From JBGAWK01 sp044227665 (GTDB lineage Bacteria > Bacteroidota > Bacteroidia > Chitinophagales > JADIYW01), in the NCBI GenBank assembly GCA_044227665.1, contig JBGAWK010000066.1, positions 1-11,883 of the forward strand: 11,883 nucleotides of DNA. The letters are read 5' to 3'. Both the position numbers and the translations under genes were made by a program. Positions 7,128-11,883 of this stretch are shown here, one piece after another. The notes beneath the pieces are model-generated. The model searched no databases, had not been told where the DNA came from, and saw only the letters and a list, made by a program, of their open reading frames with translations. Numbering within the stretch: the first letter of the stretch is position 1; each line of letters starts with the position of its first letter.

Positions 7128-7872
7128 TATTATTGGCTATGGTAAGCTTGCTAAGTTATTAGTAAAAAAAATTAATGAGATTGATACTATTCAGATAAAT
7201 CAGATTTTAGTCAAGAATACGTTGTCATCAAAATTATCACTACCATTTATTTCAAAAATTGAAGAGCTATCCTCTGATATGGATATATTACTCATTGCAG
7301 TTCAGGATAAGCATATTGAAGATATAGCCCAATTAATTCCATACACACATATACCGATTGTCCACACCTCTGGTACAGTATCTTCTACCGTATTGCAAAA
7401 ATTTGAACATTATGGTGTATGGTATCCCGTGCAGACTTTCGGCAGCCACTCTCAAATAGAATGGAATACATTGCCCGTATGCCTACTTTCATCTGATCAT
7501 CTTACTAAAAGGCTCTTGCGAGATTTTACTGACAGAATCGGATGCCAAGGGTATGTCATAGAAGAACACCAACGTCAATATTTGCATCTTGCGGCAGTGT
7601 TCGCCAATAATTTTACCAATCATATACTTCTACATACGGAAAGGATACTACAGAAAGGGGCTCTTGACAAATCTTTGCTTATGCCGCTACTTCAGCAAAC
7701 GCTACAAAATTTCGCATATCTTTCACCACGTGATACCCAAACAGGTCCCGCAGTAAGAGATGATTTTATGACAATGAAAAAACATCGTGAATTATTGAAG
7801 AAGCTATCTATGGAGGAAGCTGCTATGCTCTATGAAGCTATAAGTGATAGTATCATCCATAGCAAATCCTAA
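7114..7872 (+). CDS. Rossmann-fold / DUF2520 protein
   Basis: Protein of 252 residues beginning with GTG at 7114, inside the end of ccmF; no ATG is available before the first beta strand, so GTG is preferred. The N-terminal half is an NAD(P)-binding Rossmann domain of the ProC/F420-reductase-like type: KISIIGYGKLAK (3-14), DMDILLIAVQDKHIEDIA (55-72), IVHTSGTVSS (82-91), and WYPVQTF (103-109). The C-terminal half is the helical DUF2520 domain: LHLAAVFANNFTNHILLHTERIL (157-179), LMPLLQQTL (189-197), and SPRDTQTGPAVRDDFMTMKKHRELL (204-228), where QTGP..R.D is the family hallmark. Such proteins are probably oxidoreductases but no substrate is established to my knowledge. In Bacteroidota this gene is often beside a KdsC-like phosphatase, as here. 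Identity as a family member is firm; reaction unknown. Confidence 0.88.
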   Translation: MLKISIIGYGKLAKLLVKKINEIDTIQINQILVKNTLSSKLSLPFISKIEELSSDMDILLIAVQDKHIEDIAQLIPYTHIPIVHTSGTVSSTVLQKFEHYGVWYPVQTFGSHSQIEWNTLPVCLLSSDHLTKRLLRDFTDRIGCQGYVIEEHQRQYLHLAAVFANNFTNHILLHTERILQKGALDKSLLMPLLQQTLQNFAYLSPRDTQTGPAVRDDFMTMKKHRELLKKLSMEEAAMLYEAISDSIIHSKS

Positions 7873-7911
7873 TTTTTATAAACACCTCTCTAATGTTATA
7901 ATATCTACTTT

Positions 7912-7939
7912 TTGCCGTAAGGCTTAATGATTATCTTTG
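7912..7939 (+). promoter_or_regulatory. Candidate promoter TTG-N17-TATCTTTG for the KdsC-like gene
   Basis: TTG at 7912-7914 and TATCTTTG at 7932-7939 are 17 bases apart, a full match to the Bacteroidota pattern TTG-N17-23-TAnnTTTG. The -7 box ends six bases before the ATG at 7946, so the leader would be a base or two long. The 73-base gap otherwise holds only AT-rich sequence. This suggests a second transcription unit for the KdsC-like, UbiA and maf genes. Confidence 0.6.
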
Positions 7940-7945
7940 CAAAAG

Positions 7946-8437
7946 ATGGATAGGGACTTTTCCAGAATTACTTGGCTGATACTAGACGTAGATGGTGTGC
8001 TTACCAATAATACGCTGATATGTACCGATGATGGTCAACTTTGGCGTACAATGCATGCCAGAGACGGCTACGCAATGGTGCAGGCATTACAAAACAATAT
8101 CCAATTATGCATCATCACGGGCGGTGGCTCGGAAGGTGTAGTCGCTAGACTAAGAAAATTAGGACTTCAACATATTTTTGACAAAGTCAAAGATAAGAAA
8201 AAAGTACTGCAAGAATTCATGTTTTCGCATAGTATCGCTCAAGAGAAAATCCTCTATATCGGTGACGACCTACCGGATTTACACGCTATGCAGCTCTGTG
8301 GAATCAGATGCTGTCCTTCCGATGCAGTAGAAGAAATTCGCAATACTGCCGATTATATTTGTAATGCGGAAGGTGGCAAAGGCTGTGTCCGTGAAGTGAT
8401 TGAACATATTCTAAAAGCAAAAAAATTATGGTTTTGA
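7946..8437 (+). CDS. KdsC-like HAD-family phosphatase (C0 type)
   Basis: Protein of 163 residues, short as for cap-less HAD phosphatases of the KdsC/KDN9P group, which dephosphorylate 8- or 9-carbon sugar acids such as Kdo-8-P. HAD motif I is LILDVDGVLTN (D14 nucleophile, D16 acid/base); ARDGYAM (38-44) is the KdsC-type block; motif II is IITG (T58); a lysine-rich DKVKDKKK stretch (79-86) supplies motif III; motif IV is YIGDDLPD (D107, D108). The end AEGGKGCVREVIEHIL corresponds to the conserved GGRGAVREV tail of KdsC. A frame-consistent TTG at 7937 exists but lies inside the TATCTTTG box, so the ATG at 7946 is the better start. In KdsC motif II is usually ITGR; here it is ITGGGSEGV, so Kdo-8-P should not be taken as the proven substrate. 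The stop overlaps the UbiA-family start by ten bases. Confidence 0.88.
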   Translation: MDRDFSRITWLILDVDGVLTNNTLICTDDGQLWRTMHARDGYAMVQALQNNIQLCIITGGGSEGVVARLRKLGLQHIFDKVKDKKKVLQEFMFSHSIAQEKILYIGDDLPDLHAMQLCGIRCCPSDAVEEIRNTADYICNAEGGKGCVREVIEHILKAKKLWF

Positions 8438-9426
8438 ATACATTGAAAAATTATCTTTTACTCACTCGACCTCTCAATCTTATAGTATTGGTTGTGAGTA
8501 TGGTCTTATTTAGGTATTCGTTTGTGCTTCCTGCTAATTATCTGCAATATGATTTCGCTCCTTACTTTGATACTACAGGATTTATTCTATTGGTGATCAC
8601 TACTGTGCTGGTAGCAGCAGGCGGCTATGTTATCAACGATGTTTTTGATGTAGAAATTGATGCTATAAACAAACCCGATAAAAGGATAGTAGAAATCCAT
8701 ATACCCGAACTCGCCGCTTTCAATTTTTATAAGGCTCTTGTGTTTGCGGCTCTTATTTTTGTCGTACTGCTATGCATACACCAGAGAGAATACAAGATTT
8801 CTTCCATACCTGTCTTTGTGATGGCATTTTTGTATATGTATGCCCAGCAATTCAAGAAACAACTTCTCATAGGCAATATCGTAATAGCTATATGTACTGC
8901 GATACCTTTGCTTATGATTGCCTTCTACGAATTCAAGATTAACTATTCCGATACAGAAACAATTATCGCTATCACCAAGGGGATATTGTATGCAGCCATT
9001 GCTTATGGTATTTTTGCTTTTATGACTACGCTCTGTAGAGAGATAGTAAAAGACATAGAAGATATGGAAGGTGACGCCTCTGATGGTGCGCATACCTTGC
9101 CCATCCGTATCGGCATATCCCGAACTAAAGTTACCCTCATTTTGTTGCATGTAATTTTCCTAACTTTCCACAGTTTCATTCTCTATTTTGAATATATTGT
9201 GGAATACAAGAAGATGTTTTACGCACACCTGCTCCTATTGTTACTGCCTTTTATTCTGCTTACTTTTTATTTATTTATTGCTAAAGAAAAAAAACATTTT
9301 GGTAGGATGAGTGCAGGCTATAAGGGGTATCAGGCTATAGGTGTACTCAGCATGTGGTATTTTCACGTAGGCACAGGCTCTTATTTCTTTGTTATCTTGG
9401 TAAACCAACTGCAAAAATGGCTATAA
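8428..9426 (+). CDS. UbiA-family prenyltransferase (geranylgeranylglycerol-phosphate type likely)
   Basis: Integral membrane protein of 332 residues with about eight or nine hydrophobic helices. The two Mg-diphosphate-binding Asp motifs of the UbiA superfamily are present: N70-D-V-F-D-V-E-I-D78 followed by NKPDKR (81-86), and REIVKDIEDMEGD (204-216; D209, D212, D216) followed by GAHTLPIRIG. The enzyme transfers a prenyl group from a prenyl diphosphate to an acceptor. The motif wording and the SAGYKGYQAIGVLSMW end look like the Bacteroidota proteins annotated as geranylgeranylglycerol-phosphate geranylgeranyltransferase, rather than MenA or haem O synthase (CtaB). That is memory of family style and not a proof. 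The start ATG lies in the last codons of the KdsC-like gene, and its own stop overlaps maf by ten bases, so all three are surely one transcript. Confidence 0.85.
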   Translation: MVLNTLKNYLLLTRPLNLIVLVVSMVLFRYSFVLPANYLQYDFAPYFDTTGFILLVITTVLVAAGGYVINDVFDVEIDAINKPDKRIVEIHIPELAAFNFYKALVFAALIFVVLLCIHQREYKISSIPVFVMAFLYMYAQQFKKQLLIGNIVIAICTAIPLLMIAFYEFKINYSDTETIIAITKGILYAAIAYGIFAFMTTLCREIVKDIEDMEGDASDGAHTLPIRIGISRTKVTLILLHVIFLTFHSFILYFEYIVEYKKMFYAHLLLLLLPFILLTFYLFIAKEKKHFGRMSAGYKGYQAIGVLSMWYFHVGTGSYFFVILVNQLQKWL

Positions 9427-10013
9427 GTCCTCCCCTATCGCTAAAAGGCAGACATCTGTGGCTAGGGTCACAGTCGCCACGACGTAAAGAGATACTAAGC
9501 GCAGCGGGCTTCACGTACAAAGTCGTCGTCAGCGATATAGAAGAAATTGCCCCAGAGGATATAAATGTGGACATAGTTCCCGAGTATTTGGCATTGCAGA
9601 AATCTAAGGATATACTACCGTTGATAGAAGATGATAAGGCGCTGCTTATCACTGCCGACACCTTGGTAATCCTTCAGGGCGAGGCTATAGGCAAACCCAA
9701 AGATGAAAATGATGCCATACGCATATTGACAAGGCTTTCGGGTTGTACACACCGCGTCATTACGGGCGTATGTATTGCAGACAAAAATGGGATGCTTAGC
9801 TCCTTTTCTACTGTAACTTCGGTAACTTTTGAGACACTATCTCCAGAAGAAATCAACTATTTTGTAGCTGCCTATGCCCCTTTTGACAAAGCTGGAGCTT
9901 ATGCTGTACAAGAGTGGATAGGCTATATAGGCATCCGTCGTATAGAAGGCTGCTTTTACAATATCATGGGCCTACCTATGCACGACCTCTATCAACGGCT
10001 TAAAACATTATAA
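9417..10013 (+). CDS. maf: Maf-family nucleotide pyrophosphatase
   Basis: Protein of 198 residues from the ATG at 9417, the usual Maf length; longer in-frame starts upstream would lie far inside the UbiA gene and before the conserved N-terminus. Maf proteins hydrolyse nucleoside triphosphates to the monophosphate and diphosphate and act on non-canonical or excess nucleotides; they have been linked to cell-division arrest. Motifs: LGSQSPRRKEIL (16-27), the substrate loop; ITADTLV with the catalytic Asp 81; IGKPKD (91-96); THRVITGV (111-118); FDKAGAYAVQEW (156-167); and IRRIEGCFYNIMGLP (173-187). The YDKAGAY.(I/V)QE-like block with GLP suits the dTTP/UTP-type (YhdE) subgroup, which is an inference. 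It is the last gene of the plus run and meets the lysine aminotransferase gene head-on with no space for a terminator between the stops. Confidence 0.93.
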   Translation: MAISPPLSLKGRHLWLGSQSPRRKEILSAAGFTYKVVVSDIEEIAPEDINVDIVPEYLALQKSKDILPLIEDDKALLITADTLVILQGEAIGKPKDENDAIRILTRLSGCTHRVITGVCIADKNGMLSSFSTVTSVTFETLSPEEINYFVAAYAPFDKAGAYAVQEWIGYIGIRRIEGCFYNIMGLPMHDLYQRLKTL

Positions 10014-11321
10014 TCCCTCTTTGCATACGCTTTCCATGATAGATACCCCCAAGTCTATCTCTTCCCTGCATACCACGAGATGCGGACGGAATCTGATGCT
10101 ATGTTCCCCACATGCCAGTACCAACAAACCCTGTATTTTACAATCTTTGACAAATTTGTTGCGTATGTCCGAATTGGGAAGGTCAAAGGCGCACATCAGC
10201 CCTCTGCCGCGAACATTGGAGATAGCTTGAAATTGCTCACTCAGTTGATGCAGATGCGACAAGAAATAGTCCCCCATAAGGGCGGCATTTTGTACAAGAT
10301 GCTCTTTTTCTATAATTTCTAGAATTAGCGTCCAGCGCAGCATATCTACGAGGTTGCCTCCAAATGTGGAATTGATACGACTGGCTTCACGAAAAACATT
10401 TTTGGATACTTCATCTATTCTGGGACCAGCAAGTATGCCACAAATTTGTGTCTTCTTACCGAAGGCTATAATGTCAGGTTGGATGTCGAAATGTTCATGC
10501 GCCCAAAACTTGCCCGTCAGTGCTACGCCTGTCTGCACTTCATCACAGATGAATAGAAAATCATGTTGATGCGCCCGATCCTGCAATTCCTGAAAAAAGA
10601 TACCGCGGAAGTGGTTATCGCCACCTTCTGCCTGTATAGGCTCTATAATCAGCGCGGCGATATCATCTTTGTGTTGCGCCAATGCACTATCTATCTCCGA
10701 CAAGGAACGATGCTCCTCTCCCATCACTGTGGTAAGATGCTCCTCATGTAGAGGGAACTTTATCACAGGATTATGTATGCGCGGCCACTCAAACTGTGGA
10801 AAATACATATACTTTCGAGGATCTGCCGTATTGGTAAGTGATAGCGTATAGCCGGAACGACCGTGGAAACTCTGCTTAAAATGCAATACCTTATGTCCTC
10901 TACCACTAATGCCCTTGTCGAGGTTTTTACGTACCTTCCAGTCAAAAGCCGTCTTGAGCGCATTCTCTACTGCCAGTGCCCCTCCATCCACAAAAAAGGC
11001 ATGAGGCAAATATTCAGGAATACCTACACGTCCAAAGGTTTGTACCATCTGTGCATATATAGTCGTATAGACATCCGAATTGGAGGTCTTATTTATGGCT
11101 ATATCTGCAAATAACTCCTTGTGCGCTACAAGGTGTGGATGATTATAACCCACTGCCATAGAGCCAAACATAGAAAAAAAATCGAGGTAAGCCCTTCCGT
11201 CACGCGCATCTACGAGATAGCTACCATGAGAATTTTTGTAATCAAAAATAATATCATAACCATCAGCCAAAATATGTCGGGACAGGACATGCTGTACTTC
11301 CTGTGGAGCAACCATCTTCAT
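10008..11321 (-). CDS. lat: L-lysine 6-transaminase (class III aminotransferase)
   Basis: PLP enzyme of 437 residues expected to move the epsilon-amino group of L-lysine to 2-oxoglutarate, giving 2-aminoadipate 6-semialdehyde (in equilibrium with piperideine-6-carboxylate) in lysine catabolism. Class III features: the N-terminal block YLDFFSMFGSMAVGYNHPHL (45-64), VDGGALAVENALKTAFDWK (111-129) for the cofactor phosphate, SFHGRSGYTLSLTNT (151-165), IEPIQAEGGDNHF (226-238), FICDEVQTGV with D260 for the pyridine nitrogen, and FGKKTQICG (287-295), where K290 (or K289) should form the Schiff base. These blocks, especially EGGDNHF and GKKTQ.CG, point to LAT rather than ornithine or acetylornithine aminotransferase. 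Two ATG codons (11321 and 11315) are possible; both keep the fold whole. A good promoter lies 17 bases upstream. No semialdehyde dehydrogenase gene is in the window. Confidence 0.92.
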   Translation of the reverse strand: MKMVAPQEVQHVLSRHILADGYDIIFDYKNSHGSYLVDARDGRAYLDFFSMFGSMAVGYNHPHLVAHKELFADIAINKTSNSDVYTTIYAQMVQTFGRVGIPEYLPHAFFVDGGALAVENALKTAFDWKVRKNLDKGISGRGHKVLHFKQSFHGRSGYTLSLTNTADPRKYMYFPQFEWPRIHNPVIKFPLHEEHLTTVMGEEHRSLSEIDSALAQHKDDIAALIIEPIQAEGGDNHFRGIFFQELQDRAHQHDFLFICDEVQTGVALTGKFWAHEHFDIQPDIIAFGKKTQICGILAGPRIDEVSKNVFREASRINSTFGGNLVDMLRWTLILEIIEKEHLVQNAALMGDYFLSHLHQLSEQFQAISNVRGRGLMCAFDLPNSDIRNKFVKDCKIQGLLVLACGEHSIRFRPHLVVCREEIDLGVSIMESVCKEGL

Positions 11322-11338
11322 GTTAAATTAATATTAAG

Positions 11339-11370
11339 CAAAAGTAGTTTAAAAAATACTTTTCTGGCAA
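11339..11370 (-). promoter_or_regulatory. Candidate promoter TTG-N21-TACTTTTG for lat
   Basis: On the minus strand TTG (11370-11368) is followed after 21 bases by TACTTTTG (11346-11339), a full match to TTG-N17-23-TAnnTTTG. The -7 box ends 17 bases before the ATG at 11321, leaving a leader of about a dozen bases. Confidence 0.55.
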
Positions 11371-11432
11371 AATAATTTGTGATACAATTCCCTCTACGTA
11401 TATAGCCTATAATTTTACAGTCTATTTTACTA

Positions 11433-11795
11433 CTATTCTATCGTCTTTTTTCTTAGTATCATCACCTCGCTGTCAGAGAATTCCATCCAAGCAATATCAT
11501 ATACAAAGTGATAGGTTTTCTGTTGCGCATTTACATAAATATGTGTGTGATAGGTAAAATTGAAACGCTTGGCATCTAATGCCAGTCTTGGAATTTTCAG
11601 CATCTTGTTATGCTTGCCTAATAGCTCCAAAAGGATAGAACGATTGCGATGCAATATATTGTCAATTTTTTTGGCAGCATCCAAGGTCACTGCTGCAAGT
11701 TTTGCATGATAGGTATTTTTACATTGAACGCTACAAAATTTCTTATCACTTCTTCCTACCAATTTGGTCTTACAAATTTTACATTGTTTCTGCAT
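11433..11795 (-). CDS. Small zinc-ribbon protein of unknown function
   Basis: Protein of 120 residues. Near the N-terminus four cysteines, C5-x2-C8 and C21-x3-C25 in QCKICKTKLVGRSDKKFCSVQCKNTYHAK, form a treble-clef or zinc-ribbon site like that of DUF2116/MYM-type fingers. The middle (about 35-75) is a basic, probably helical part (ILHRNRSILLELLGKHNKMLKIPRLALD), and the end (about 80-113) is beta-rich (FNFTYHTHIYVNAQQKTYHFVYDIAWMEF) and closes with EVMILRKK. Similar small proteins are frequent in Bacteroidota, and I know of no assigned role. It reads toward lat with 111 bases between them, and could share a transcript with lat, although lat has its own promoter. The ATG at 11795 is the first start before the Cys motif. 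No TAnnTTTG box is seen just upstream. Confidence 0.75.
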   Translation of the reverse strand: MQKQCKICKTKLVGRSDKKFCSVQCKNTYHAKLAAVTLDAAKKIDNILHRNRSILLELLGKHNKMLKIPRLALDAKRFNFTYHTHIYVNAQQKTYHFVYDIAWMEFSDSEVMILRKKTIE

Positions 11796-11883
11796 TTATA
11801 TCTAGTTAACGTGAGTTCGGGATAAGAAATAATAAAAAATACAGCATTTTGGCTCGTTTTTTACTATATAATTATTTGACAAT
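11796..11883. other. AT-rich end of window with a distinct GC-richer 17-base word
   Basis: No gene is visible in these 88 bases. ACGTGAGTTCGGGATAA (11809-11825), with GTTAAC beside it at 11805-11810, stands out from the AT-rich surroundings. It reminds me of terminal or repeat sequences near insertion elements of Bacteroidota, but the partner end and any transposase would be outside the window, so it is left as an unassigned site. Confidence 0.2.

Noticed and set aside
7914..7923. GCC-GTAA-GGC inverted repeat after the DUF2520 gene
   Set aside because: Three base pairs only, no U tract, and it overlaps the likely -33 to -7 promoter spacer.
7937..7945. TTG start for the KdsC-like gene
   Set aside because: The TTG is part of the TATCTTTG promoter box; an ATG follows three codons later.
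8770..9150. Minus-strand frame of 126 codons inside the UbiA-family gene
   Set aside because: The plus strand encodes both Asp motifs of UbiA across the same bases; the opposite frame has no recognisable domain.
9354..9416. Longer maf start giving 21 extra residues
   Set aside because: The extra part is read in another frame of the UbiA gene and is unlike the short N-terminus of Maf; the ATG at 9417 gives the normal length and the same overlap form as the previous junction.

Overview
The window looks like chromosomal DNA of a member of the Bacteroidota (Bacteroidetes). Reasons: low-GC coding sequence; no Shine-Dalgarno-like sites before the genes; upstream -7 boxes of the Bacteroidota type (TAnnTTTG); a SusC/OMP-barrel type receptor start with a carboxypeptidase-regulatory-like domain; a DUF6089-like outer-membrane barrel protein; a Rossmann-DUF2520 protein next to a KdsC-like phosphatase, a UbiA prenyltransferase and Maf; and a small zinc-ribbon protein of a type common in this phylum. 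I cannot fix the family. The gene mix (CXXXY-type CcmE, lysine 6-transaminase) fits a free-living or environmental lineage better than gut Bacteroidales, but that is inference.

Layout. Positions 1-3441 are all minus strand. Reading in the direction of transcription they are: a small TonB-C-terminal-like protein (3441-3028), an outer-membrane barrel protein (2887-1934), an M32 metallocarboxypeptidase (1876-383), and the start of an outer-membrane receptor-like protein (383 to beyond position 1), whose ATG overlaps the carboxypeptidase stop by one base. A 117-base divergent promoter region (3442-3558) separates this from a plus-strand run that reaches 10013: yebC, ccmE, ccmF, a Rossmann/DUF2520 gene, a KdsC-like HAD phosphatase, a UbiA-family prenyltransferase and maf. 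Most junctions in that run are short gaps or overlaps. The main break is 73 bases before the KdsC-like gene, where a good Bacteroidota promoter sits. A convergent minus-strand L-lysine 6-transaminase gene (11321-10008) meets maf tail to tail; both genes use the same six-base palindrome for their stops. A minus-strand zinc-ribbon gene (11795-11433) and an 88-base AT-rich end complete the window.

How the genes work together. CcmE (haem chaperone) and CcmF (haem lyase) form the late part of a System I cytochrome c maturation pathway, and this CcmE carries the rarer Cys-type haem site. The DUF2520/KdsC-like/UbiA/Maf group is a syntenic block I recognise from other Bacteroidota; its members are individually recognisable, but no single pathway explains them together. 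The M32 peptidase and the receptor-like gene after it may be translated in a coupled way.

There is no stretch above 300 bases without a gene, and I found no rRNA, tRNA, CRISPR array or complete mobile element. I do not see a clearly new multi-gene system. The observations most worth a second look are the Cys-type CcmE, the series of promoters placed so close to start codons that transcripts would be almost leaderless, and a possible repeat or element end at the right edge.
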